Positions 1 through 12,419 of a DNA stretch of 64,000 nucleotides are shown here, one piece after another (within the stretch, counting starts at the first letter, position 1; every line of letters begins with the position of its first letter). The translations under genes and the position numbers were made by a program. The stretch is from Tricholomella constricta (lineage: Eukaryota; Basidiomycota; Agaricomycetes; Agaricales; Lyophyllaceae). Where the stretch lies: the NCBI GenBank assembly GCA_013368375.1, contig JAACJP010000033.1, forward strand, positions 402,231 through 466,230. Reading direction: 5' to 3'. The notes under the pieces are model-generated. The model saw only the letters and a program-made list of their open reading frames with translations. It was not told the origin of the DNA and made no database searches.

Positions 1-1206
1 CGCCCGCCCTCCCAAAACATCACCATCTTCACCGACCACCTTGCCTCCGTCAAGACCATCACTTCCGCCCTTCACTCCCAACCCCACACCCTTCTTCGCA
101 AGCCTTCCCGATCCCTGTATCGCTGGACAGCCGACCTCCATGCCCGACTCCTTCAACTCGACACCCCCATCGACCTCCATCACGTTAAGGCCCACACTGC
201 TTCCTCCTCCGTCCCTGCCCAGCTCAACCGCCTCGCTGATCACGCCGCCACCTCCGCTCAAAAATCACTGATCCCCATTCCTCCTGCTCCCCTCCCCACG
301 TTCTACATGGATCAATTTTCCGTTTTCTCCCCTTACGACGGGTGGATCGAAACCGATCTTTCTCGGCACATTCAGCGCGTCCTTGCCATCTCCCTTTCTT
401 CCGTTAATCCTTTGCTTAATCATTACTCTTCTTTACTTTACGATCGTAGGGCTCCTCCGGACTTCCCATACACCCGATCCACATCCTCCTTTTCGGCCGT
501 CGTCCAGCTTTACCTCCGTGCACACCAGCTTGACACCGCGTCTCGCCTATCCGCCCGCCTACGATCAAGCGAACAGCCTTACTGCAGGTTCGGATGCACA
601 TCACTCGAAGATGCTCGCCACATCTTCGTTCGCTGCCCTCGGTTCGCGCCATTACGCGACGAAGCGAACAAAACCATCGTCTCGGCTACCTCCACGCTTC
701 TCGATGCCTTCGGTGTCCCCGCCCAATACCAAACTTGCACTCTTGAGCATGCGTGTACTATCTCGCACGACTCACAGAGTTGGCCCACGGGCTACGCCAT
801 GTACTACTATTATGGTGTCCTACCCGACATCGACGACATCACGCGTGATTTAAACCATGCATCCCTCCCCTCCCTTAAGGTCGAACGCTTGCGACTCCGT
901 ATTGCGGCAACCTGGCACACGGCCCTAATCCGTCTCGCTGGCCGAATCTGGGGTATCGTCAAACGCACGTCCTCAACCTCCTCTCCGAATTCTCCCGACA
1001 ATCGTCCCCGGAAACCCTTGATCACCTTGCCTCGTCATCTTTCCCATATTCCTTTACTTACAAAATCTCAAAGGTTTTCTATTATTATCTCGGATACTTA
1101 ACACCCCTCCACCTTTCTTCTCTCCCTCCCCCGACGAGTTGACGAGGTTTTCTTAAACCTGAGTTACTTACGTAACGTAGTCAACCAAATAAATCCTAAA
1201 TCCTAA
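1..1206 (+). mobile_element. LINE (non-LTR retrotransposon) 3' fragment: RNase H end plus zinc-knuckle tail
   Basis: Frame 1 is open from the first base to a stop at 1099-1101, so the coding region enters from outside the window. The first ~80 residues carry RNase H-like features: ITIFTDHLASV near the start, then HHVKAHT and NRLADHAA. Further on, around 585-650, is the cysteine-histidine pattern CRFGC...ARHIFVRCPRF, which is typical of the C-terminus of fungal LINE polyproteins. After the stop, the sequence ends in short AAATCCTAAATCCTAAA repeats (about 1190-1206), as expected for a simple-repeat LINE tail. The ATG at 307 lies inside this frame and is not a gene start. The 5' part lies outside the window, so it is not known whether the copy is full length. 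The family assignment rests on motif recognition and is fairly secure; the clade (Tad-like) is a guess. Confidence 0.75.
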
Positions 1207-1482
1207 AGCGCTCAGTTGGGTAATAATAATAATCTTGTCTCGGTGCATCCGATATCGATGCGAACTTGCTGTAAAACTTCTTGGCCTGTGTTCTTCCTGG
1301 GATTCAGACCGTGATGGTCGCCAAACTTGAACGCGTCCGAGTCTGGCACTATCATGTACTCTGCTACTAATTGCTCGTCGAACTATAGTGTATATCATAG
1401 CTTGTGTCTTCTGGGTTTCTGAAGGCGCGGACAACTTTTTAGTTTAGGAGACAAGGATATATATGCCCGACCTCTGAACCCA
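1207..1482. other. Intergenic stretch between LINE tail and Plavaka left end
   Basis: I see no supported gene here. The 88-codon minus-strand frame at 1168-1434 has no recognisable motif and overlaps the LINE tail. Confidence 0.5.
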
Positions 1483-1707
1483 CATCAGCATTTCGGCCAT
1501 TCTCGCTTTTGTATCTTGGTCTTTGATGCGGCTCTCTTATGTATCTTGATCTTCGCTACCACCTCCTTTGACATCTTCATCTTCTGCGCTCTATCTCAAC
1601 ACATCTTTGACTTCAGACATGTTTTCCGGTTCCCAGTGTTTGATTTGTCTTCCACATCATGGTCAAATATGCAATGTAGCTAGGCCTCGAATATAGTAAA
1701 ATGTTAA
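1483..1707. repeat. Left terminal inverted repeat and subterminal repeats of the Plavaka element
   Basis: It begins with CATCAGCATTTCG, followed by repeated words such as GTATCTTG, GTCTTTGATG, TTTGACATCTTC and CATCTTTGAC, up to the transposase stop codon. The inverted counterpart is at 7612-7872. Confidence 0.5.
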
Positions 1708-4700
1708 CTAGAATGCAATTTCGTGACTGTGGTGATCAATGTACTTGTTAATGTAGAATGCTGAGAAAGCATTGAGAGTGTCGGAGAATGTAAGACTTCG
1801 CGGGATTCGCTCACGTCCTGCTCGGCCCATTAAATGAGCCCCGCGAAGTATACTATCTAAGTGGATGACCGACATAATGCGATTCCCTGTCAGGTCAAAG
1901 TCCGGCTCAACCATCCACATGCCAGTGTCAGGGCATGGATCTTCTCCAATGGCAGAGAACCACGAGACGAGGGCACAAGGAAACATAACACCCTGATGGC
2001 GGATGGAGAAAAAAAGATGAACGCGCGCGGCATGCATGCCTCGAAAACCAGGCAAATCGGGGTCATTGTTGACGAATACACAGTCCCGCCGTTCAGGACC
2101 CCCTCTCCAAGAATCAGTCGACCTAATCCGCTCGCGGAGCATCCCTTTTGTCCCTGAAAGGTCGCTTGGGGCATAAAAAGTTGAGATGGCAGAGGGAAAA
2201 ACACGGACTTTTCCTTTGTATCGAGGGCATACATCAAGGGGGATATCATCCACAAGGACGTCGAGTTCAGGATGGGTTTGCTCATACAGGAAGCGGGACA
2301 CGAGAGCTGGAAGTTGGGGAAGATTGAGGTGTCGACTGAGTGCCGAAAGCTCACGAGGGAGGCCAGAGACTAGGAATGCACTTGAGTGAAGATACAAGAA
2401 CAAAAAGATGATCACGCACCAGCTTTGGAGGCTAGTTTGACCTCCGCTAAGACATGTCCGTCCACTGCCCCTCCGTCGTCATCCTCGGTGTCTCTGGCTC
2501 CGGCTCTCTGCGTCATGGCATCATCAACCACCACATCAGGTGGCCCAAAGAGTGAACCGGCCAGCATTCCGAGTGATTGAAAATTGACATGCGCTGCCGC
2601 AAGCTTGTCTTGGCGCTGGTTGATGACGAGCATCTGCCCGAGTGCCGTCTCCCGATCCCGATTAGTGCGTCGATAGGGTTTCTTCACAGCCTTGATGTGC
2701 TTGGATTCAGTGATCGATGAACAGAGTCCGTTTGGTGCTCCGAACTCCCGGATTAAAGTGGTGTAGTGAACCATCGAGTGTTGGCGGGGCAGAGAAAAGC
2801 CATCGGGTCGGACTCCCTCCTGCTCAAAAATTGTTCGCTCCTGGTGGAAGAGTTCGACAAGTTCATCCAGCTTCTGCAAGTCGTTCTCGTCAAGGACTTC
2901 GCGTCGGACCAGATAGCAGAATTCTGTGAATGTGCTCAAAGCACGGACCATTTGTGAAGGGACGTGTCCCGCAATTGCAGGCAGATAGACCTAAATTTAC
3001 TCTCCTTCAATACCTTCGAATGTTGTAATAAGGATGATAAATACCTTCATGAGCGCTTTCGAGTCGTCACCCGTCCATTGTTTAAACCCGCGGCCCTCTG
3101 GAAAGCGTCGAACACCAGGAAATGGCGGAGCGGCTGCGATTCTTAAAAAGACGTCAATTCTATGTCAAACATCAAACAAAGGTGCCCACCTGCGATCAAT
3201 GTCAGCTAGAATCTTCTTCGCTTCCGCTGCAGTGTGTGCAAGTTTGATGTAGTCTTCGACCCACGTTACAAGATGGTCTTTAAATATGCCTTTGATGATT
3301 TGATGGAGGAGGTCGAGAGCGATGAGCTCGTGAATGTCAGCAAAGGGAAAGGAGTGCGTGAACGGCTGCAGGACATACATGGTTCAGTTTATCTAGAAAA
3401 GCTCTGAAAAGATATCTTACCAGGAGATCGGAAACTATTCCATATTGCTCCCATAGCGTCTTCACATCGAGCGCAGCTATCACTGCAAGGGTAAGCTCAT
3501 GTGACCGTCGACCACCCTTACCGTCAAGGTTGTTGGACGGGGCTGTGCATCTACAAGCATAACGTCAATGAAATTCAAGGATAATGACAAGCCATGACTT
3601 ATACCGTGGACACCAGCCCTGCACAATGCAGGCAAGAAGAGCCTGTTCGGGATAATCAGCAATGTACGGGCCCAGCCCATAGATGGTGTTCCGATAGTAG
3701 CCATCGCCGTAACGCACAAGCTCAGGTTTCTCCATATATGGACGTAACGACCTGAAAATCTCGATGAGAGAAGCATGGAAGAGACTGCGTCGAAATTTGC
3801 GAAATTCGACGGAGTCTTGGTGCTCGCGGTCGGCTGTAAAAAATGATTCTCAGTAAGATCATATTGTAAATGAAGGGTACTAATAAAATACTTTTCGGTA
3901 TTGCCAGAAAGCCAATAAGTGTCAGAGCATTTCTATGTGCCCGTCGGACATTGTTATGGACTAGGCCATTGGACATGTAGAGGGGGTAGTATTCATTGTG
4001 CCCCGTGGCTACCGAAACTGTGGTCTTGTCACTACCTAATATAATGGGACAAAACGTTGCGTCATGATTGTCCGGGTCCTGGGCCAGCTTATCCTATTTC
4101 TTCTCTCGTAAATATATATCTGATTATGATGACATTGACTTACCGCATGACGCCATGCCCAATCACTCGACATGAGATTTTGGTAGCGCCGTGTTCCGTC
4201 CTTATCAAAGACCTTCTTCGGAGCATGGTCCATCTCGTCAACAAAGTCCGGATTCCCCAGCTGCTCGTGTAAAACTTCAAGAGGGTCGCGAAAATATACC
4301 GGATAAGCCTTTGCCTTCCATGGCACTGGCTCGCCTTCTCCAAGGTCACCAGAATACTGTACAGTAAACGAGGACCATCGCACTCCACCGAGCTCGATAC
4401 TGTCTATGGTTTCATTCATATCCTCGGCACTTGCAAATGGAGGATCCTGTCCAGTGATAGCAGCCCAGCACTGGAAAAGCTCGTCGAGTGCTCCCTGGCT
4501 CATCCCGCTACGTGTGTAGAGAAGTTGTGACAGTTTGAATGCGGCTCTGCTCGTAAAAGGTGTAAAGTCATCTGGATCATGTGGTGCAGCGGCTGGAGGT
4601 GGCTGATTCGGCATTAGAAGTGCCCCATTTGAATTGCGAGGGCAGCCTGGAGACATGTGGGTAAGCAGAAGGTCATCGAGTCTGTAACCAATTGAATTAT

Positions 4701-4995
4701 TACCATTAAGAAAGGGGTGAGTATATACTGTCTCCTCTCTTTGAGATGTTGCGCCATCTGTCCTTACTGCTGGCCGAGTGGAACGACGAGGAGAAGCAAA
4801 TTCAGAGTGAGATTCATCGAAAGGGGGCGGTGAAGGTGTTTGAGGGTGAGCTGAAGGAAACCGAAGTTGTCGCAGGTGCTCATTTTGACGGTGAATCCTG
4901 CGGTGGTTACTGAGGCCGGCACGCGAGCTGAAGCACTGGCGACATGTGGGGCAAAGGATGTTCTTCGGTTTGAATGACTTTGGAACGCGGGCCAT
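1708..4995 (-). CDS. Plavaka family transposase with N-terminal C2H2 zinc finger
   Basis: The start is ATG at 4993-4995. Residues ~10-35 form a C2H2 finger (CPTCRQCF...HRRIH). The conserved Plavaka blocks then follow in order: the WSSFTVQYSG / YFRDP region, MSSDWAWRHA, GSDKTTVSVATG, the VHNNVRRAHRNAL block, ADIHELIALDLLHQIIKG, RPDGFSLPRQHS, GLCSSITESKHIKAVK and the C-terminal HHSHEIAF. All blocks join in frame across about seven introns of 45-75 nt with GT...AG ends, for example 3837-3901, 3551-3604 and 2993-3045. The result is a protein of roughly 970 residues with no internal stop, so the copy may be functional. The last intron is best closed at an acceptor near 2373, which keeps the frame. 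Its product would cut and paste the surrounding element. Family identity is recalled from known fungal Plavaka proteins and should be confirmed by HMM search. Confidence 0.85.
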
Positions 4996-5138
4996 GGCGA
5001 GTGGAGTGATTCGGGATAAGAAATGGCGTAGTTCCGGTGGCTGCAATTCGAAATTTGAAAATTGAGCCCAAGTCGAACACAACAAACACACCTTGACAAC
5101 CAACGGCGACAGCCCCCCATCTCTATTTTTGCTCATCG
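4996..5138. promoter_or_regulatory. Shared divergent promoter region of the Plavaka gene pair
   Basis: Only 143 bp separates the two start codons, so both promoters must lie in or overlap this interval. No clear TATA box is visible. Confidence 0.5.
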
Positions 5139-7611
5139 ATGCCTCCTCGCAAGAAAGTCCACACTCCTGATACGGACTCTTCTGTCCCTACGATTGCTCC
5201 GATGCTGGTCATCAAAACACGTTCGAAAAACAAAAATGTTCGCCCAGGAGTTGCAGCAGGGGTTGCTCCAGGAAAACGTCGCTCTGCACAAGAAATGAAA
5301 TCAGCACGCGAGCAAGAAGCCCAGGAAAGGATGGAAGAGGACAAACAGCAAAGAGACCTGATTCAAAATGTTGCAGACATCGAGGACCACATGTATAAAG
5401 AAGACGAGGGGCGAAAGCGAGCTGCCCGTGCAGGTCCGCCGACGAGAAAAAAGGCCAGAAAAAATTCTACGGAGAGAAAAGGTCAAGGTAAGCACTGTGG
5501 AACCACTGTCCAACGATTGCTCTTACCAATATTCAGATACCCTTATGGCGGCTCGCGCTACAAATACACCAGAAGGTAAGAAACACAAAAAGCAAGGTTC
5601 ATAAATGAGCAACAAATATATACTCACTATCACTTCAGTGGTAGGTCAACAATTTGACGAGGCCGATAGCAACCGAGTGACCGACAACACTTCAAATTAC
5701 ACCTTCAACAAATGTTGGAGCCTTAAGTTTTTTTCTAAGCTGTTTGATAATTACTTACCACCATCCGTTTAGCTGGCCATGATACTGATGTTGCTGGTGC
5801 TTCAAGGCGTAGTAAGCAGTTGCGCGAGGTGACACCTGAATCAGAATGTGAGGAAGGTAAGTGATAGACCAATTTGTCCAATTGAATGAAAGGCTAACTT
5901 TCCATGGAAAGACGTACCAGATATGGACAATGAAGCCGCAGATAATATCAAGGACAAGGAATATGAAGAGAGCGAGGATGAAGACGACGATGAACAGGTG
6001 GACTACACAGTTGAGCGCGGGAAGAAGAAGCAGCCCAAAACCAAATTGGGACGTGCTGATATCACCGCCGTGCGGGAAACCATTCCTGCACTGGGCACAC
6101 CCGCCATTGGAAACAAGCGTAAGATCAGCACCTTGGACACACTCAGGTATGTACTTACAGTGTTATGTGTTCATTCATGCCTCCGCTCACAATTTCTGGA
6201 CAGTGAGAAGACAAAAAAGACAAAACCTGCAATTCCGTCTGGACTCTTGCACGCGAAGTACTGGAGTGCCGCCACTCCATCGAAGTCATCTCTATCCTTG
6301 CAAAGCGCTGTCAGCAACGAGTCCAGTGTTCAGTATGGCGGTATACTCAATGACGGGGTAGACGATGAACTTGAACGGCCAGTCAAACAGATGGCTGTGC
6401 CAGCGCGAAGTGGGGCTGCTTTTCCGGTACAGAATCATCTACAATTCATATAACCTCTGACTTCGACTCGTTTACAGCCAATGGTCAAGATAGAGCGGTT
6501 GAACACTACTTCAACCATCACCAAGAAGGCACAGCGTGGAGGCGCAGAAAAATGGACCCTCAAGCATCTGCCTTCAGGGACCGAAGCTGCCTTCAGTGCC
6601 CTCGTCGTTCCTTTGGCTCGCAAAAAGGTCGGTAGCCGTGAAGGAGATCCCTGGGAGACCCTTGCCGTGGAGGATGTGCGATACATCGTGGATACTGTCT
6701 TTGGAGTAGGCGAGCACGAGGTAGAGGATGACGATGTCTGGTGTGGCTTAGTGCGTGTCGCTTTTTGTTTACCCTACTCTGCTCTCAGTTATCTTTTCTC
6801 TAGGTCAGCTATCGGCTCAATAATTGGCGTCACGTCTTCGGCTCAACTGCTGCAAAGGTTGTCGAACAGTACATCAAAGGCAATCCGGACCATTTTCCTG
6901 ACGAGGACACTATCCAAGACACCGTGTTGTACATGCTTGAGGCGCCGGAAGGGGAGAAAACAAAGCCGTTTCACTGGAAGGTATGGGACCAAGACGAGGA
7001 TAGAGGGGTCCGTAAAAAGGTAAGTAGTATTCTCACTACTTCGTTCACATGTTTAACAACCCTTTTCTTTCTGTCAAAGGGTCTGTTCCAGTCATCACTT
7101 ATCCTTTGCACCCTCGCGCTCGCACACTATCAAGAGATCGACGAGTATCCAGAAATAGCAGATGATAAACCATCGGCAGCTTTGATTTTGGCCATTCAGG
7201 CGGTGAGCTTTCACATGAGCTACTCTATTTGATCTAATAACTAACACTGTTACCTATCTCAAGGTTGAACATGCACTCGGAGGTTGGAAAAGCGGTACAC
7301 TCATCAAGCTGGAACCGTTTTCTGGTGCAAAATATGGCGACAGCTTCGAACGCGGCGCTCCTTCAAGCTCCAAGAGCAAATCGAAGGCAAAATTCAACAA
7401 TCGGGCGACACAGTACCTGCCGACCATCAAGAATTTCGACGACAGAAAATGGGAAGACATTTTCTCGACTGTAACAGAATTCCTCGACAATCAGGCCTCG
7501 AAGAAGAAGAAAGGAAAGGTTGCTGAGCGCAAGCGCGCTGCATCGTCTGATGGTGATATAGATGGTTTCGAGGTTCCCGAAGAATATGTACTCGAGTCTG
7601 ATGAGGATTGA
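5139..7611 (+). CDS. Plavaka-associated second protein, basic/acidic low-complexity N-terminus and conserved helical C-domain
   Basis: The start is ATG at 5139. The N-terminal ~120 residues are lysine/arginine and glutamate rich (MPPRKKVHTP..., PPTRKKARK), followed by an acidic stretch (EESEDEDDDEQ). After several short exons a conserved-looking region begins around 6481: KWTLKHLPSGTEAAF, DPWETL, DDVWCGLVSYRLNNWR, VVEQYIKGNP, FHWKVWDQD, LFQSSLILCTLALAH and ALILAIQAVEHALGGWKSG. It ends in an acidic tail with a TGA stop at 7609-7611. Introns at 6751-6804, 7021-7080 and 7201-7263 restore the frame. I recognise this type of protein as common in mushroom genomes but know no proven function. Its place inside the inverted repeats suggests an element-encoded accessory factor, perhaps a DNA-binding partner comparable to TnpA of CACTA elements; that role is inference. 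Confidence 0.7.
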
Positions 7612-7872
7612 GGGTATGAGTTTTAATGGCGGGGTAGTCGAGTCAATTCTAATCGAGCATTTTCATTGATTCATATCACATTGCAAAGATGTTCATTGAG
7701 ACGGACATAAAGATCACGACCATCTTTAAAAGATGATTCATGTCTCTCAAAGATTTGTGACGCTGCGTTACAAAGACGAGGCAGCTTTTCCATCTTCTGC
7801 AGCTTCGGTATCTTTGACATCTTTCCAAAGACACCAAAGCGGTCCAAAGACGGACCTGTCGAAATGCTGATG
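7612..7872. repeat. Right subterminal repeats and terminal inverted repeat of the Plavaka element
   Basis: The stretch carries many CAAAGAT / CAAAGAC / ATCTTTG words (7683-7858) and ends in CGAAATGCTGATG at 7860-7872, the inverted match to 1483-1495. Confidence 0.5.
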
Positions 7873-8211
7873 CATTCTCGTGACAGCAGGCAGACTCCTC
7901 TCTCTCTCGGGTCTCGCGGAAAGCCTTCGCTATTTCTGTACACCATCTTTTGTGAGTCTCTTGCCCACCCCTTAAATGACCCCTCTCATCGTGTGCTTGC
8001 TAGGGTATTTCAGATCTGAACCTAGGCCTCGAGAAAAATGCGGCTCTCCTATTACATGGAAGCCATAGACGATCGCGAGTGGATCCGTAATCACAAGTTC
8101 AGAAGTTCTCGCTCTCAAAGCGGTTGTCGACCCTATTCTCCCTCTTTACTTTAAAAAGGCTTCGTCTCTGGAACCACAGACCACCCCTTCCCTCTTCTCA
8201 CCTCCACGATA
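7873..8211. other. Upstream region of the first metallophosphoesterase
   Basis: No gene is visible. The last ~100 bases are pyrimidine rich with CTCCCTCTTTAC- and CCCTTCCCTC-type tracts before the ATG, as is common in basidiomycete promoters. Confidence 0.4.
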
Positions 8212-11093
8212 ATGAAGACCGCCGCCGTCCTCTATTCCCTCTCCGCCATCTCTGCAGTTTACGCCTGCGGCGGCGATCCTACGCACAGCCACCGTCGCAG
8301 GGCACCAGCAGTCATCACACCCCCTTCACGTCCCTTGGAATGGGGAGACATCAACATCATCCACACCACCGACACGCATGGCTGGTTATTGGGCCACCAA
8401 AAGAAATCCGCTCCGGAACCCAACTACAGGTGAGTGTCTACATCCAAATGATAAGGTCATGGTGGCAGTTGGCAAGCGCTGACGCTATCGGGAAAGCGGT
8501 ACTCTTGGGGACTTCTCCTCTTTCGTGACCCACATGAAGGATGTTGCACTTGTAAGCTCGTCCCTATTCCGCCCTCTCCTCTTCCTCTTCTTCATGGCTA
8601 GAGTGACGTGTGCGGTGCCATCAGAAAAAGGATGTGGACTTGTTGTTGGTCGATACTGGAGATCTGCATGATGGTGAGTAGTCCATAGGAGATTGTCTAG
8701 CAGCCAACTCACCTAGTGGGTAGGCACTGGATTGACGGACGGGTACCCAGCCGGAGGCACAGATGCTCACGATGTAGGTATTTCCTAACCTATTACCAAG
8801 GCTCAAGCTTACCTGGAAGAATGGACCATCTAGTCGGACAAGTTTTTCGCCCAATTGCCATATGATTTGCTCGCGATTGGCAAGTAAATATCATATCACC
8901 TATCCACGCATCGCGGGCCCCACCTAATGTATTTCCTAGCCACGAGCTATACCATTATGAGGATACTCTGGACATGTGTGTTGTCCTCTCAGTTGTTCCA
9001 CCCGACAAGGCATTTACCAACTTTTCAGGTACAAGAACTTTATTCCAAAGTTCAAGGGGCGCTATCTGTCTTCTAATGCGAACATCACGATACCGGATTC
9101 GGGCGGCAAGCCCATAAGCGTTCCTGTTGGAAGTACGTCAATTGCTAGTCTCACTGAGGTGTTCATCCAGGCTCACCTTCTGTTATAGATCGCTACGCGA
9201 AGTTCAAGACCCGCAAGTAAGCCACATAAACATCTTTTCTCCTACAATAAGCTTACAAGTTTTTGCATAAGAGGACGCAAAGTGACGTCTCTGGGCGTTA
9301 TCTTCGATTTTACCGACAACGACAAGGGTACCACCGTACAAAAGGTGCAAGACATGGTCAAAGAAAAATGGGTAAGCATCTTCAAACAATCTCCGCGCTC
9401 CTTCTGCTCACCTTCACCCGTACCCGTACCTAGTTCCTCAACGCAATCAAGGACGAGCCGGACCTCTTTCTACTTGCTGGGTAAGCATCGCCTTTCACAT
9501 GCACATTTTCACGAGTCTAACAGTGCACAGACATATGCCCGTTCAGCGGAATGATTGTGGGTCTTACATGGCAGAACTCGTCATTCCTTGCCGCTGATCT
9601 GTGGCGCAGGGCCTCTCGTGTTTAATGCCATCCGAAAGATTCATCCTTTGACTCCTATCGTTATCCTCGGGGGTGCGTGGAACATCTTTCCTTTGTTCCC
9701 CGTGAACCTTACATTTGAACTCAGGCCATTCCCACGTCCGCGATTGCAGTATGTCTCCATTAATCATCTTCTTCTTCGTGGCGTTGCATAACATCAAACT
9801 TCAGCGCAGCTCGATGACCGGTCCATGTCCCTGGAAAGTGGGCGCTACATGGAGACTGTTGGTAAGTTCTTGTTCCACACATCCCTTAGTATATTATTGA
9901 CGCTACCACCACTCAGGCTGGCTCAGTAAGTGGACGCAGATCTGCAAGTTTGCATCTGCTAACCCTTGAAAATCGACAGGCACAAAGCTCGATGACAACA
10001 AGACCAAGAAGAAGATTGACTTTTCGAGGAGGTACCTGGATGCCAATCGCATCACTTATGAGGTGAGTGTTGCACGCAAGTGTGACAAGTGACGCTAGGA
10101 AACTCTGCTGAGAGGAAATCTAGTACCACACAGGTCTAAAGCAGACCAATTTCGATACGTCCCTCGGCAAGTCAATCACCGTTGGCCTCCTGGCGTTAGC
10201 GAAGAAGTTCAACTTGGGTTATTTCTATGGAACCGCTCCCCGTGATTATACTCTTACCCAGTGAGTTGAATATTCTTTTTGTGAACCTTTGGTGCTTAAG
10301 GCTTGGAGGACAGGGATCCTTATCCATCCACTGGCTCTGCGTTGTCTCTCTTCATTGCTAACGTGAGCTTTTCAAAATCCGTCTTATATTGCCGAGTTCA
10401 CACATCTGCCGTTCGCTTTAGGCCGTCCCATACGCACTCGCTCAAAACAACCCTCGGGCAAAGATACCCAATTTTATCATCGCCAACTCTGGATCCCAGA
10501 GATTTGACATCTACTCTGGCTCATTTACCAAGAACGACCTTCTTACGGCCTCCCCTTACGATGACCCTTTTCTCTACATCCCAGACATCCCCTTCTCTCT
10601 GGCAAAGGAGGTCCTCGCGGCTTTAAATAAGCCCAGCGTGAAGAGCGACCGGGCCGAACTTGCATCTGGGTCCGTGAATAAGATCTACACAGAATGGCTG
10701 CGCGATATGAGCAAAGTAAAGACGGGCAAGAAAAAAGGTGCCAGCGATACGCTTGGATACGTAACTCGAGACGTGAGTCTTCCATGTTACCTCGTTTTCA
10801 AGGCTCTTACCGAACTCGCAACTATCAAGTCTTGCCCTGGTGACGGCGATGACACGCCTCACACGCCGCTGCCCTACTTCCCTGTCCCGGAGTACATCAG
10901 CTCCAAGCCCCCCAAGGTCTCGGATAAGACGCCAGTTGACCTCGTCTTCGCTAATATCGCGAAAAAGCCGATCATCGCCAATTTGAACTTGCTCCAGAAG
11001 GTCAAAGTCTATACACCGTTGGATGCTCAGAAATACAGCCCAGTTCTCCTCAACGAGGCTATTGGAATCTACGCCAAGGCTGAATGGAAGTAG
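8212..11093 (+). CDS. Secreted metallophosphoesterase / 5'-nucleotidase-like protein, intact copy
   Basis: ATG at 8212 opens a signal peptide ([18 protein letters not shown]). All calcineurin-like phosphoesterase metal-binding motifs follow in order: [25 protein letters not shown] and GHSH. A 5'-nucleotidase-like C-terminal region continues to the TAG at 11091-11093. The coding sequence is split by more than a dozen short introns. I checked nearly all junctions by eye and they hold frame, including split codons at GNHE and at the [17 protein letters not shown] join. The mature enzyme would be exported and hydrolyse phosphate esters or nucleotides outside the cell or in the vacuole. The architecture recalls the yeast YHR202W-like group, but the substrate cannot be told. 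A tandem paralogue lies at 17846. Confidence 0.85.
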
Positions 11094-12399
11094 AAAAAAA
11101 TAGCGGGCATTTTCGCTTGGTGTATATCACCTAAATTTTATCTTTATTTTTCATTATAGATGTACCTTTTTCTATACGGCGATTTTTTCAGGTTTTTTTC
11201 TATTGCTTCCTTGGAGTGATGATTTCTGTTCGTTCCAATGTAGCTTAGCTTGACGTCAGCTTGTTGTGGAAGTTGACTGTTTTCTTTTCAAATCCCAACA
11301 CTGCCAACAATGCGCTTAATGGGGAAGACACTCACGTTTATATCAGAATGTCCTCCACTTAAGTGTATATTTATCAGTGGGATTGTAGCCATTAGCCCAA
11401 CATTAGTCTAGTCATATTACGGCGGCGACGACAATTGAAACGCGATTTCGGGCTGTATAGAGTTCTGTCATCGAGAAATGAGCTGGAACATTGTCATTAA
11501 AGGCATGATTCAGAACAAGTCGATGGTCCCGAAGAATTGTCGACGTGTGGCGTTGATACTCATCGCTGACGGCATGCCTTTCACAAGTGCATTGAGGACA
11601 ATTTGGATGCAATCGTATTCGATGTGTCTTTTGCGCCACTGTTACTGGTCAGCAGTTGCATGTGTGGCATTCAGGATGCCACTGACAAAGTCAAAGAGTG
11701 AGCAAGTCAAAAGCACTTAGAGAGGAGCGCTCACGTCCTAAATATAACATGGTAGGCGACATCATGGCATGAAATGTCCAGTCAAGTAATCTCCGACAGA
11801 GATGAAGTGCAGCAAAAGGGGGAAAGTTGTTCGCTGCGAGCGTCCCAAAGCTTGATCCATAATGACCAAATTGAACTCAGCTCTACGCCGAGTTATTTTC
11901 GTCACACCCGGGCCTAGTAGGCAGCCACCTCCTTGAGCAGAAGCATTCCAGTTTTGGATGCTCGGTGCTGTCTCGTCCCGGCGATGGGATTCACCTAAAG
12001 GCGTTGTAAATGATCCGAGTACAGACGCTATACATACGTCATCACGGTAAATACGGTCGCAGCGTGCAAGGTTGACCCATCAGCAAAAAAAACCCGCCGT
12101 AAGTAATCCATTTTGAGCAATTGTGATAGTTACAATGTTTCCAAAAATGGTAATTGGCTTATATTTGTATTCTAACCCCTTGCAGAAATTGCAATGTGAT
12201 TGCAATGTGTCCAACAGATTATGGTGATTGTGACCGGGTTGCGGTCAGCTGCACTTCGATTGTGGATTAACTATAGAAAGCATTTTCGGAAAATAATCCC
12301 AGAAGGCCTTTAAACCCCTGCTGATGAAAAATGAGCTAGGGAAACCGATCCTTTCAATGAAATCTATCGAACTCAGACTGCACTGTCAACGGAGCAACC
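11094..12399. other. Intergenic stretch before the hAT element
   Basis: A TAGAAAAAAATAG 3' end and AT-rich downstream region follow the phosphoesterase stop. No open frame here has family motifs. AT-rich, TTGCAATGTG-repeating sequence at 12150-12230 may be old transposon debris. The last eight bases are the left target duplication of the hAT element. Confidence 0.5.
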
Positions 12400-12419
12400 T
12401 AGTGTTGCCGCGAGGTGAG
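12400..12419 (+). repeat. hAT left terminal inverted repeat
   Basis: It pairs with 16486-16505 with a single mismatch (C at the left copy's complement, T at the right). Confidence 0.9.

Larger units (their letters stand above)
1483..7872. mobile_element. Plavaka-type DNA transposon with two divergent genes
   Basis: The unit holds a Plavaka transposase on the minus strand and a second gene on the plus strand, starting 143 bp apart. Outside both genes lies a 13-bp inverted repeat, CATCAGCATTTCG at 1483-1495 and its complement at 7860-7872. Each copy is flanked on its outer side by CA (1481-1482 and 7873-7874), which would fit a 2-bp target duplication. Between each terminal repeat and the nearest gene are several short TCTTTG/CAAAGA-type words, which resemble the subterminal repeats of CACTA-like elements. 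The genes are well supported. The exact ends rest on one 13-bp match found by eye and are less certain. Confidence 0.6.
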
